A stretch of 16,592 bases of DNA from Oscillospiraceae bacterium (GCA_028691385.1 JAQUZL010000031.1:1-16592), one strand, 5' to 3'. Counted from the first letter of the stretch, positions 1 to 6,730 are shown. A program made the numbers and translations. The notes: generated by a model from the sequence alone, not told the origin.

Positions 1-1260
1 GCGGCGATAGCGCTTGCCGATGGAACCGGCGTCGTCAAAGTCGCACATGAAGTCCCGGCTGAGATCGGTGTAGATCTCCATGGCCTTGTCGGAGAGCTTC
101 TTCGACAGCGGCAGCACGGCCACCTTGAACGGCGCGAGCGCCGGATGCAGGCGAAGCACCACGCGCACGTCGTCGTTGCCCTTTTTGTCCTGCCCGACAA
201 CCTGCTCGTCATAGGCGTCGATGAGGAAGGCCAGCGTGACGCGATCCGCGCCCAACGACGGCTCAACCACATAGGGCACGTAGTGCTCGTTGGTGTCCGG
301 GTCAAAATAGGTCATGTCCTTGCCGGACGTGCTCTGGTGCTGCTTGAGGTCATAGTCGGTGCGGTCAGCCACGCCCCACAGCTCGCCCCAGCCGAACGGG
401 AACAGGAACTCAAAGTCGGTCGTGCCCTTGGAATAGAAGCAAAGCTCCTCCGGCTCGTGGTCGCGCAGGCGCAGATGCTGCTCGTTCATGCCGAGGTTCA
501 GCAGCCACTGCTTGCAGAACGCGCGCCAGTAGGCGAACCATTCCAGATCCGTGCCGGGCTTGCAGAAGAATTCCAGCTCCATCTGCTCAAACTCACGGGT
601 GCGGAAGGTGAAGTTGCCCGGCGTAATCTCATTGCGGAAGGATTTGCCGATCTGGCAGACGCCGAATGGCAGCTTTTTGCGGGTGGTGCGCTGGACGTTG
701 CTGAAGTTGACAAAGATGCCCTGCGCGGTTTCCGGACGGAGATAAACCGTGTTCTTGGCGTCCTCGGTGACGCCCTGGAAGGTCTTGAACATCAGATTAA
801 ACTGACGGATGTCGGTGAAATTGTGCTTGCCGCAGGTGGGGCAGGGGATGGCGTTGTCCTCGATATAGGCGGCCATTTCCTGCTGGCTGAACGCGTCGAT
901 GGGCTTGGGCAGCGTTTTGCCGTTGGCGCCTGCCCAGTCCTCAATCACCTTGTCCGCGCGGAAGCGCTCATGGCACTCGCGGCAGTCCATCAGCGGGTCG
1001 GCAAAGCCGCCCAGATGGCCGGAAGCGACCCAGGTCTGCGGATTCATCAAAATTGCGGCGTCCAGCCCCACATTGTACTGGTTTTCCTGCACGAACTTCT
1101 TCCACCAGGCCTTTTTGACGTTGTTCTTCAGCTCAACGCCCAAGGGGCCGTAGTCCCAGGTGTTTGCCAGACCGCCATAGATCTCGGAGCCGGCAAAAAT
1201 GATACCGCGGTTCTTGCAAAGCGCCACGATTTTCTCCATCGTCTTTTCGTTGTTCAGCAT
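1..1260 (-). CDS. glyQS: Glycine--tRNA ligase, alpha2 type (3'-truncated by window edge)
   Basis: Class II aminoacyl-tRNA synthetase that charges tRNA-Gly in the cytoplasm. The frame runs from an ATG at 1260 down to base 1 with no stop, giving 420 residues; the family is about 460, so only the end of the anticodon-binding domain is missing. Visible features: N-terminal 'GSEIYGGLANTWDYGPLG' (residues 24-41), a CxxC pair at 93/96 and another at 140/143 in the insertion, class II motif 2 'FRNEITPGNFTFRTREFEQM' at 208-227, the glycine-pocket 'EPSLGADR' around 332-340, and the anticodon-domain 'HPALAPFKVAVLPL'. This single-chain enzyme is the archaeal/eukaryotic-like form common in Clostridia, not the alpha2beta2 GlyQ/GlyS pair. 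The start is fixed by GGAGG about 6 bases upstream. A promoter lies within 100 bp and there is no T-box. Confidence 0.96.
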   Translation of the reverse strand, partial: MLNNEKTMEKIVALCKNRGIIFAGSEIYGGLANTWDYGPLGVELKNNVKKAWWKKFVQENQYNVGLDAAILMNPQTWVASGHLGGFADPLMDCRECHERFRADKVIEDWAGANGKTLPKPIDAFSQQEMAAYIEDNAIPCPTCGKHNFTDIRQFNLMFKTFQGVTEDAKNTVYLRPETAQGIFVNFSNVQRTTRKKLPFGVCQIGKSFRNEITPGNFTFRTREFEQMELEFFCKPGTDLEWFAYWRAFCKQWLLNLGMNEQHLRLRDHEPEELCFYSKGTTDFEFLFPFGWGELWGVADRTDYDLKQHQSTSGKDMTYFDPDTNEHYVPYVVEPSLGADRVTLAFLIDAYDEQVVGQDKKGNDDVRVVLRLHPALAPFKVAVLPLSKKLSDKAMEIYTDLSRDFMCDFDDAGSIGKRYRR

Positions 1261-1317
1261 GAGTGCCTCCATCTAAATGCGCAAGCGCAAATTATTCCTT
1301 ATACTTTATTATCCAAT

Positions 1318-1345
1318 ATTATATCCAAAAGCCTTTCCATGTCAA
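1318..1345 (-). promoter_or_regulatory. Promoter of glyQS
   Basis: On the minus strand a perfect TTGACA (-35, 1340-1345) is followed after 16 bases by a perfect TATAAT (-10, 1318-1323). It lies 58 bases before the glyQS ATG, leaving a short leader with no room for a T-box. Confidence 0.85.
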
Positions 1346-1442
1346 CCGATAATCCCGTATTTTGGACGATTTGCCCGAAGCTGGCGGCGTGAGCCCGGCG
1401 CATTCGGTGGAAAAAGCGATAAATTTGCGGCGCGGCGACCGG

Positions 1443-1471
1443 TTGCCGCCTGCGAATTTGTGTGGTATACT
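1443..1471 (+). promoter_or_regulatory. Promoter of the DUF3810 gene
   Basis: TTGCCG (1443-1448), a 17-base spacer, then TATACT (1466-1471) with a TG two bases upstream of the -10 (extended -10). The spacer carries GCGAATTTGTGTG, repeated exactly in the tRNA-Val promoter of this window. Confidence 0.7.
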
Positions 1472-1518
1472 AACCAATAATCATTGACCGCTGTTACCGT
1501 TGGGAAAGGAAAAACCAA

Positions 1519-2595
1519 ATGTTCAAAGCGTTGGGGCGCGCGGTCGCGTGCCTGATTGTGTTGCTGCTGACCGGATTTCTCGCGGCCTTTGCACGCGGCT
1601 CGGCCGCGCTGTTTTTTGCGTATTACCCCGCGTTTTCGCGCAAGATCACATGGGCGCTGGCAAAGGTGTTTGCCGGCTTGCCCTTTTCGGCCTGTGAAAT
1701 CGCGATCTATTTGATCCTGCTGTGGGCGGTCTATACGCTCATTCGCGTTTTTGCCAAGAAGCGGGGGCTTGGCGGCATTTTGTCCTGGATTACCGGCGTG
1801 GCGCTGTTTGCGTGCTGCTGCCTTTTGGCGTTCACCGCGTTTTGGGGACTGAACCACTATGGCCCGGACATCACCGAAACGCTGGGCATTCCGGTGGAGC
1901 AGTATTCGGCCGAAGAGCTGGCGGCGGCTACCACCTATTATCGCGATCAGGCAAACCAGACCGGCGATGCGATGCAGCGCCGCGCGGACGGTACAGCGGT
2001 GTTTGCGGATTTTTCCGTGCTTGCGCCCAAGGCGCGGGAGAGCTTCACCCAGCTTGCGCGCACGTATTCCTATTTTGCAACGCCGCCCGCGAACCCGAAA
2101 AAAATCATTGCGGCAAAGGCAATGAGCAAATCCGGCCTGACGGGACTGTATCTGGCCTTTACCGGCGAGAGCTGCGTGAATCCCGACGCCTATGAGGCGG
2201 CCATTCCCTATGTCATGTGCCACGAGCTGGCGCACGGGCAGCTGGTGGCGTCGGAGGACGGCGCAAATTTCATCGCCTATCTCGCCTGCATGGCGTCTGC
2301 CGACGCCGAGATGCAGTATTCCGGCGCGTATTCCGCCTTTATTTATTGTTATAATGCGCTCTTTGGCGCGGATCGCGCGGCGGCGCAGACGGTCTGGGAC
2401 GGCCTGTCCGACGGCGTGCGCGCGGATATTGAGGCCACCGGCGCGCACTATGCCCAGTATGAGGGCGCGGCGCAGGAGGTGGTGGAGAAGGTGAACGACG
2501 CGTATCTCAAGGGCTTTGACGAGGAAGCGGGCGTCGCATCCTACGGCGAGGTGGCGGACGATCTCATCGCGTGGTATTTGCTGCAAAATAATTAA
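1519..2595 (+). CDS. DUF3810 family membrane-anchored putative zinc metallopeptidase
   Basis: 358 residues. Hydrophobic segments at about 7-27, 58-77 and 88-108 anchor it in the membrane, followed by a large soluble domain. That domain holds a zincin-type HExxH, 'CHELAHGQLVASEDGANF' (H235, E236, H239, with E246/D247 downstream as the likely third ligand), as expected for DUF3810. The zinc-protease role is inferred from this motif; no substrate is known to me. The ATG at 1519 follows GGAAAGGA. The gene is monocistronic: its own promoter lies upstream, the divergent glyQS on the other side, and a separate tRNA promoter begins 18 bases after its stop. No terminator is visible after it. Confidence 0.85.
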   Translation: MFKALGRAVACLIVLLLTGFLAAFARGSAALFFAYYPAFSRKITWALAKVFAGLPFSACEIAIYLILLWAVYTLIRVFAKKRGLGGILSWITGVALFACCCLLAFTAFWGLNHYGPDITETLGIPVEQYSAEELAAATTYYRDQANQTGDAMQRRADGTAVFADFSVLAPKARESFTQLARTYSYFATPPANPKKIIAAKAMSKSGLTGLYLAFTGESCVNPDAYEAAIPYVMCHELAHGQLVASEDGANFIAYLACMASADAEMQYSGAYSAFIYCYNALFGADRAAAQTVWDGLSDGVRADIEATGAHYAQYEGAAQEVVEKVNDAYLKGFDEEAGVASYGEVADDLIAWYLLQNN

Positions 2596-2613
2596 AAAAG
2601 TTCGTACAAATGC

Positions 2614-2642
2614 TTGACAAATCGCGAATTTGTGTGTATCAT
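2614..2642 (+). promoter_or_regulatory. Promoter of tRNA-Val
   Basis: Perfect TTGACA (2614-2619), 17-base spacer, TATCAT (2637-2642), ending 14 bases before the first tRNA base. It lies immediately after the DUF3810 stop codon, so the tRNA is an independent unit. Confidence 0.85.
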
Positions 2643-2656
2643 TATCCATGCTGTTC

Positions 2657-2733
2657 GGACGATTAGCTCAGCTGGTATGAGCATCCGCTTGACGTGCGGG
2701 AGGTCATAGGTTCGAATCCTATATCGTCCACCA
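2657..2733 (+). tRNA. tRNA-Val (anticodon GAC)
   Basis: Full cloverleaf with encoded CCA. Acceptor stem GGACGAT (2657-2663) pairs with ATCGTCC (2723-2729). D stem GCTC/GAGC encloses AGCTGGTAT. Anticodon stem TCCGC/GCGGG has one T-G pair and encloses the loop TTGACGT, anticodon GAC, which reads valine GUC/GUU codons. The variable loop is AGGTC and the T arm is ATAGG-TTCGAAT-CCTAT. The discriminator A is followed by genomic CCA (2731-2733). It is a single tRNA gene with its own promoter and terminator. Confidence 0.97.
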
Positions 2734-2740
2734 GAAGCAA

Positions 2741-2771
2741 ACCCCCGGCTCAATCGAGCCGGGGGTTTTTT
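2741..2771 (+). terminator. Intrinsic terminator of tRNA-Val
   Basis: An 11-bp perfect stem, ACCCCCGGCTC/GAGCCGGGGGT, with loop AATC, followed by six T (2766-2771). It begins 7 bases after the tRNA CCA. Confidence 0.95.
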
Positions 2772-2872
2772 GTAGGTAGCGTTAGCGGGAAAAATCCACC
2801 GGCGATTTCGGTGAGAATGAAATCCGCACCGTTTTTCGCTGTTTGACCAATCCACTGTAAAAGGAGACGCCA

Positions 2873-3796
2873 ATGATTGCACTGCTGCTGACCAAACGAA
2901 TTGTGATCCTGTTCCTCTATATATTGATGGGCTTTGCGCTGGTGCGGCTGCGCCTTTTGAAAGCGGAGGACAGCAAGCCCCTTTCGGTCATCGCGCTGTA
3001 TCTCATCATGCCAAGCGTGATTATCAACGCCTTCCAGATTGACTTTACGCCGGAGTTGGCGAGCGGTCTTTTGCTGTCGCTGGGACTTGCCATCGCGGTG
3101 CATATCGTCCTCATCGGCGGTGTCGCGGCGCTGGGGCGGGCATGCCGGCTCTCGCCCGTGGAGCGGGCGTCGGTGATCTATTCCAATGCCGGCAATCTGG
3201 TCATTCCCATTGTGGCCGCGATTTTCGGAAACGAATGGGTGGTTTATTCCAGCACCTTTGTCTGCGTGCAGCAGGTGCTGCTCTGGTCCCACGGCAGGGC
3301 GCTCATCAGCGGACAAAAGCAATTTCGCCTTGTGGGGCTGCTCACCAACGTCAATATGATCGCGGTGGGCGTGGGGCTGTTGCTGTTCCTCTTGCGCATC
3401 CAGCTGCCGGGTATGGCGCTGGAGGTGCTTGGCTCGCTAAGCGCCATGGTCGCGCCGCTTTGCATGCTGGTTACGGGCATGCTCATTGGCGGCACTGTGC
3501 TGCGCCGGGTTCTGCTGCAAAAGCGGCTGTATTTCATTGCGGCGCTGCGCTTGGTGGCGTTCCCGCTTGTCATACTGCTGCTGATGAAGGCTTCCGGCGT
3601 GACCGCTGCGCATCCCGAGGGCGACACCATTGTGCTCATCGCGCTGCTGGCAACCATCACGCCGTCGGCCTCCACCATCACGCAGATGGCGCAGATCTAT
3701 GACGCGGACGCCCAGTACGCCGGGTCAATCAATGTCATCACCACGCTGCTGTGCATCGTGACCATGCCGGTCATGGTGGCGCTGTATCAGATGTAA
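2873..3796 (+). CDS. AEC (auxin efflux carrier) family transporter
   Basis: 307-residue, very hydrophobic integral membrane protein with the usual AEC layout: two halves of about five helices around a charged central loop. Recognisable family patches are 'LPMSVI'-like 'LIMPSVIINAFQ' near residue 45, 'SNAGNLVIPIV' near 103, and the C-terminal 'ATITPSASTITQMAQIYDAD'. AEC members export or exchange small organic anions such as malate, malonate or other carboxylates; substrate cannot be told from sequence. The ATG at 2873 follows AAGGAG (2861-2866). No convincing promoter is seen in the 100 bp before it, so it may depend on read-through of the tRNA terminator or on a weak promoter. It converges with the enolase-superfamily gene; a shared sugar-acid or carboxylate theme is possible but unproven. 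Confidence 0.88.
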   Translation: MIALLLTKRIVILFLYILMGFALVRLRLLKAEDSKPLSVIALYLIMPSVIINAFQIDFTPELASGLLLSLGLAIAVHIVLIGGVAALGRACRLSPVERASVIYSNAGNLVIPIVAAIFGNEWVVYSSTFVCVQQVLLWSHGRALISGQKQFRLVGLLTNVNMIAVGVGLLLFLLRIQLPGMALEVLGSLSAMVAPLCMLVTGMLIGGTVLRRVLLQKRLYFIAALRLVAFPLVILLLMKASGVTAAHPEGDTIVLIALLATITPSASTITQMAQIYDADAQYAGSINVITTLLCIVTMPVMVALYQM

Positions 3797-3802
3797 TCGG
3801 TG

Positions 3803-3836
3803 AAAATGCGGCAGGCCAACAGGCCTGCCGCATTTT
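3803..3836. terminator. Bidirectional terminator between convergent genes
   Basis: A perfect 15-bp stem (AAAATGCGGCAGGCC, 3803-3817, with its complement 3822-3836) around loop AACA. A-tract on one side and T-tract on the other, so it can end transcription of both the AEC gene (+) and the enolase-family gene (-). Confidence 0.92.
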
Positions 3837-3858
3837 CGTGTATTGAGAGGGAGAATAT

Positions 3859-5058
3859 TCAGGATACGGTCACGATGTCGGCATTTTGCAGGGCTTCCTC
3901 GGTCAGCTCCTGACCGATGCCGGGACGCTCCGGGACCTCAAAGTAGCCGTCCTTGGCCACATAGTCGTATTTGCAAAGGCGAATGTTGTCGTCGATGAGC
4001 GCGGACGCGTGCAGCTCATGGATGACAAAGTTGGGGATGACCGCCTCAAGCTGCAGCGCCGCCGCCGCAGAGATCGGGCCGCCGCAGCAGTGAACCTGCA
4101 CGCCGATGTCATAGACATGCGCCATGTCGCAGATCTTCTTGCCTTCGGTCAGGCCGCCGGTGTTGCACAGATCCGGCTGGATGATGCCGATGGAGTGATC
4201 CTCGAAGAACGGACGATAGCCCCAACGGGTATAGACGCGCTCGCCGGTGGCGATGGGAATCTCCACCTTGCTGCTGATCTCGCGGAAGAGGTTGGAGTTC
4301 AGCGGCTGGGTCGGCTCTTCATAATAGAAGCAGTTCATCTGCTTGAGCTCGCGGCCAAGCTGGATGGAGGTGGTGGCGTCGGTCAGCGCGTGCAGCTCAA
4401 TGATGATATCCACATCGGGGCCTGCTTCCCGCATGGCCGCCACGCGGTCAAGCGCCAGCTGCATCTGGTCGCGCTGCAAAATGCCGCGGCTGCTGCGACC
4501 CATCCACACGCCGTTTTTGTCAAAGCCTACCGGGTCGACCTTGATGCAGTCGAAGCCGTCGGCCATGGCCTTGCGCATGGCGTCGGCATATTCCTCGGGC
4601 CTCGCGAGGGATTTGCTGACCTTGCCCCAGTCAAACTGCAGCTGGCTGGCGTAGGCGCGCAGGCGTGAGTTGGTCTTGCCGCCCAAAAGCTTGTAAACCG
4701 GCGCGCCCAGCACCTTGCCGCGGATGTCCCACAGGGCAATGTCGATGCCGGAAATGCCCGCCATGATGACCCCGCCGTTGCCCATGCCCCAGAAGGTGAG
4801 CCGGTGCAGCCGATCCCAAATCTGCTCATTGTTCATGGGGTCAAGGCCAATGATGCACTTGGCAAAATCCACGCCCATGCCGAAGCCGGCGTGCTGGGCG
4901 TTGCCATAGGCCACGCCGATCTCGCCATAGCCGCAGATGCCCTCATCGGTGTTGATGCGGACGAATACCGGATGCCACGGCACATTGCCAACGGCAACCT
5001 CGGCGGGGATGGACGGCGTTTTGAACGCCTTGATGATGTCCACGCTGGTGATTTTCAT
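3859..5058 (-). CDS. Mandelate racemase/muconate-lactonizing enzyme family protein, probable acid-sugar dehydratase
   Basis: 399 residues, full length for the enolase superfamily: alpha+beta capping domain (about 1-130) then a TIM barrel. Metal ligands are visible as E221 ('IIIELHAL'), E247/E248 ('YYEEPTQP') and E273 ('ATGERVY'). H223, two residues after the first ligand, and H323 ('VQVHCCGGP') match the catalytic His arrangement of D-galactonate dehydratase (DgoD-like) and related sugar-acid dehydratases rather than the Lys-x-Lys of mandelate racemase. The reaction is therefore probably loss of water from an aldonate or similar acid sugar after proton abstraction next to the carboxylate; exact substrate unknown. 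The start at 5058 is chosen over an upstream in-frame ATG (5082) because AGGAGG (5065-5070) sits directly before it. It is divergent from a FadR-type regulator, as dgoR and dgoD are linked in E. coli. Confidence 0.87.
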   Translation of the reverse strand: MKITSVDIIKAFKTPSIPAEVAVGNVPWHPVFVRINTDEGICGYGEIGVAYGNAQHAGFGMGVDFAKCIIGLDPMNNEQIWDRLHRLTFWGMGNGGVIMAGISGIDIALWDIRGKVLGAPVYKLLGGKTNSRLRAYASQLQFDWGKVSKSLARPEEYADAMRKAMADGFDCIKVDPVGFDKNGVWMGRSSRGILQRDQMQLALDRVAAMREAGPDVDIIIELHALTDATTSIQLGRELKQMNCFYYEEPTQPLNSNLFREISSKVEIPIATGERVYTRWGYRPFFEDHSIGIIQPDLCNTGGLTEGKKICDMAHVYDIGVQVHCCGGPISAAAALQLEAVIPNFVIHELHASALIDDNIRLCKYDYVAKDGYFEVPERPGIGQELTEEALQNADIVTVS

Positions 5059-5111
5059 TGTAATCCTCCTTGTCAATTCCAAACAATGACGAACTAAAAT
5101 TGAATTACCTG

Positions 5112-5141
5112 TTTACTTGTTCGCCCAATTCATGATATAAT
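5112..5141 (+). promoter_or_regulatory. Candidate distal promoter of the GntR gene
   Basis: TTTACT (5112-5117), 18-base spacer, TGA-TATAAT (-10 at 5136-5141, extended by TG at 5133-5134). It overlaps the minus-strand dehydratase promoter face to face. Confidence 0.45.
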
Positions 5142-5143
5142 TG
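5126..5143. promoter_or_regulatory. Candidate operator at the dehydratase promoter
   Basis: Dyad CAATT-N8-AATTG overlapping the predicted -10/start of the dehydratase. Its core TCATGATATA (5130-5139) recurs in both arms of the 5333-5363 dyad, which suggests one protein binds both. Part of the match is also the TATAAT of a plus-strand promoter, so the shared string is not independent evidence. Confidence 0.5.
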
Positions 5144-5168
5144 TGGCACAGGATGGGCAAAGTGTCAA
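5140..5168 (-). promoter_or_regulatory. Promoter of the dehydratase gene
   Basis: On the minus strand TTGACA (5163-5168), a 17-base spacer, then CACAAT (5140-5145). The -10 is only a 4/6 match, so the promoter may be weak or activated. The predicted start falls in the 5126-5143 dyad. Confidence 0.6.
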
Positions 5169-5212
5169 GGGCTTTTTTGCGCGCAGGGGAAATTTTTGCG
5201 CGCCAAAAAGGT

Positions 5213-5241
5213 TTGAACAAGCCTGACCCCTGTGATATAAT
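5213..5241 (+). promoter_or_regulatory. Main promoter of the GntR regulator gene
   Basis: TTGAAC (5213-5218), exactly 17 bases, perfect TATAAT (5236-5241) with extended TG (TGA-TATAAT). The -10 lies inside the left arm of the 5235-5263 dyad. The transcript would carry a leader of about 145 nt. Confidence 0.75.
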
Positions 5242-5263
5242 AACGACAAAGTCGTTATTATAT
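5235..5263. promoter_or_regulatory. Perfect 13-bp dyad overlapping the GntR -10 (candidate operator)
   Basis: Arms ATATAATAACGAC (5235-5247) and GTCGTTATTATAT (5251-5263) around AAA. The -10 box is inside one arm and the start site inside the other, a classic autorepression position. Confidence 0.65.
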
Positions 5264-5269
5264 GCGCAT

Positions 5270-5325
5270 TTTGGCGCTCCGCGCCAAAGCGCTTAAAATA
5301 TTTCAAGCCGCGGCGCTTTGGCGCG
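5270..5325 (+). promoter_or_regulatory. Mutually exclusive leader hairpins
   Basis: GCGCCAAA (5281-5288) can pair with TTTGGCGC just upstream (5270-5277, loop TCC, 8 bp) or, extended to 13 bp (5280-5292), with the segment 5313-5325 across a 20-base loop. The two folds exclude one another. No U-tract follows, so this is not a simple terminator. Confidence 0.5.
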
Positions 5326-5332
5326 CCGATGG

Positions 5333-5363
5333 CTATATATCATGATGAAATCATGATATATAG
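5333..5363. promoter_or_regulatory. Perfect 14-bp dyad before the GntR gene (candidate operator)
   Basis: Arms CTATATATCATGAT (5333-5346) and ATCATGATATATAG (5350-5363) around GAA, ending 28 bases before the GntR ATG. In DNA it could be a roadblock operator; in RNA it would form an AU-rich hairpin before the ribosome binding site. Confidence 0.65.
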
Positions 5364-5391
5364 GGAAAACAAGGCGTTGGAAGGAAACACC

Positions 5392-6123
5392 ATGGAAACA
5401 ACAATTAAAAAAATTGAAAAAGTGACGGCGGGCGAGCAGGTTTACCAGAGTCTGCGGGAAAACATCGTGGCAAACCACTGGAAGGCGGAGGACAAGCTGC
5501 CGCCGGAAACGGAGCTGGCTGCGCTTTATGGCGTGAACCGGCTGACGGTGCGCATGGCGCTGCAGCGGCTCAACGCCCTCGGCCTGGTGGAAACCCGCGT
5601 GGGCGACGGCACCTATGTCAAGAAATTTGAATTTGCCGACTATATCGACGCGGCGCAGGATCTCTACAGTGATCCGGCGCTGATGGAGGACGTGTGCGAG
5701 TTTCGCAAGCTCATCGAGGTGGAGTGTGCGCGTCTGGCGATGGCGCGCGCCACGCCGGCGGAATTCGCGGCGCTGGAGGAAATCTGCGCGGAATATGAGC
5801 GGGAAAAACGCCGCATGACGCCGCCGGTCAGCGATGAGCAGGTGCGTAAGCTTGCCAGCTGCGATTATCGCTTTCACGCGCAGATCTGCCAGATGTCCCA
5901 CAACACGCTCTATAATTATTGCTTTGCCATGGCGCGCAGCACCATCGAATCTTATGTCAACCTGACGCTGCGCAAGCGTATCACCGGCTGGGAGGAAAAA
6001 TCCGTGCCGCTCATTGAGGGCGATTTTCGCCACCGCGCCATCCTCGAGGCGATGCAGCGCCGGGATTTTGCCCAGTGCAAGAAGCTTTACGACGATATGA
6101 TTGATTATAATATTGAGCTGTAA
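5392..6123 (+). CDS. GntR family regulator, FadR subfamily (FCD domain)
   Basis: 243 residues: N-terminal winged helix (residues about 14-76, with 'LPPETELAALYGVNRLTVRM' as the helix-turn-helix and 'VGDGTYV' as the wing), then an all-helical FCD ligand-binding domain. FCD metal-site residues are visible as D158/H162 ('CDYRFHAQIC') and H214 ('RHRAILEAM'). FCD regulators usually sense small carboxylates or sugar acids and control adjacent catabolic genes; DgoR is a known galactonate example. The start is set at 5392, after GGAAGGA, rather than at an upstream in-frame ATG (5329), because the upstream stretch is taken up by the 5333-5363 dyad. It diverges from the dehydratase and likely regulates both it and itself (inference). 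Confidence 0.92.
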   Translation: METTIKKIEKVTAGEQVYQSLRENIVANHWKAEDKLPPETELAALYGVNRLTVRMALQRLNALGLVETRVGDGTYVKKFEFADYIDAAQDLYSDPALMEDVCEFRKLIEVECARLAMARATPAEFAALEEICAEYEREKRRMTPPVSDEQVRKLASCDYRFHAQICQMSHNTLYNYCFAMARSTIESYVNLTLRKRITGWEEKSVPLIEGDFRHRAILEAMQRRDFAQCKKLYDDMIDYNIEL

Positions 6124-6165
6124 TGCAAACAAGCCGTGCGCGGATGCGCACGGCTTGTTTGCATT
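6122..6165. terminator. Bidirectional terminator between GntR and DUF308 genes
   Basis: A perfect 20-bp stem (6122-6141 with 6146-6165) around GGAT, T-tract at the right end and A's at the left. The left arm starts within the GntR stop codon (6121-6123) and the right arm ends within the DUF308 stop codon (6165-6167). Confidence 0.9.
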
Positions 6166-6680
6166 TAGGGCGCGGTGCGGCGCAGCAGAATGTGCAGCGC
6201 GATGAAAATTTGCTCGACGCCCAGCAGCGCAATGTGGTGGGGCAGCTTGGCTGCCGGATCCAGCAGCAGCCAGATGGCAAGGGTGATTTCCACTGCCGCG
6301 CGCAGCAGCGGCGTCAGAAACGGCCGCCTGGCAAACACCTGCCGAAAAAATCCCCGCAGGCTCTCCGCGCCCTCCAATAGACCGATCATGCCCCAGGCCG
6401 CGCCGATCATGGCGTTGGCGGTTGCGCCGTGGGTCAAAATCACCACGCCCACGATGAGATAGACAATGCCGCTGGCGGCGCGCTCCGCCGCGCGGGGGAT
6501 ACGCCGCAGCAGGCCGCGCAGCGCCAGCTCGCCCCCGCCAAGCACCAAAAGCACGCCCAGAAAATAGGGCAAAAGCATATGGATGTGATCGGTAAACGCG
6601 ATGCAGGCAATGCCGCTGAGAATCAGCAGCATGGAAAAGACAAACTGATTTCGCTTCAGCAGGGACACAAGCTCCTTCAT
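6165..6680 (-). CDS. DUF308 (HdeD-like) membrane protein
   Basis: 171 residues with about five to six hydrophobic helices in pairs, e.g. 'FVFSMLLILSGIACIAF' near residue 13, 'YFLGVLLVLGGGELAL' near 39, 'IVYLIVGVVILTHG' near 71. These match the repeated two-helix units of DUF308 (HdeD family). Molecular function unknown; HdeD of E. coli is linked to acid resistance, which should not be transferred automatically. ATG at 6680 follows GGAGG. It lies downstream of the antiporter on the same strand, but a strong terminator (6731-6771) separates them, so it probably has its own, unidentified, promoter. Confidence 0.8.
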   Translation of the reverse strand: MKELVSLLKRNQFVFSMLLILSGIACIAFTDHIHMLLPYFLGVLLVLGGGELALRGLLRRIPRAAERAASGIVYLIVGVVILTHGATANAMIGAAWGMIGLLEGAESLRGFFRQVFARRPFLTPLLRAAVEITLAIWLLLDPAAKLPHHIALLGVEQIFIALHILLRRTAP

Positions 6681-6730
6681 TTGCAGGCCTCCGGGGATAT
6701 TGTGTGAAGAATTTCGCGTCCTTATGAATC

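Larger units (their letters stand above)
5059..5391. promoter_or_regulatory. Structured intergenic control region between dehydratase and GntR regulator
   Basis: 333 bp without a gene. It holds a minus-strand promoter for the dehydratase (5140-5168), two plus-strand promoters with identical TGATATAAT extended -10 boxes (5112-5141 and 5213-5241), two long perfect dyads (5235-5263, 5333-5363), a shorter dyad (5126-5143), a short direct repeat TTTTTGCGCGC (5174-5184 and 5193-5203), and two mutually exclusive GC-rich hairpins (5270-5325). Confidence 0.75.

Noticed and set aside
1261..1345. T-box riboswitch before glyQS
   Set aside because: The leader is under 60 nt and lacks the conserved T-box string; there is no terminator hairpin.
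145..1392. 415-codon plus-strand frame across glyQS
   Set aside because: It is the antisense shadow of glycyl-tRNA synthetase, whose motifs are unmistakable on the minus strand.
1342..2649. 435-codon minus-strand frame opposite the DUF3810 gene
   Set aside because: Arg/His/Ala-rich antisense translation with no recognisable domain; the plus strand carries the HExxH protein with promoter and ribosome binding site.
6693..6730. Promoter for the DUF308 gene
   Set aside because: Only weak matches (TTCATA-N18-CACAAT on the minus strand); not convincing enough to list as a feature.
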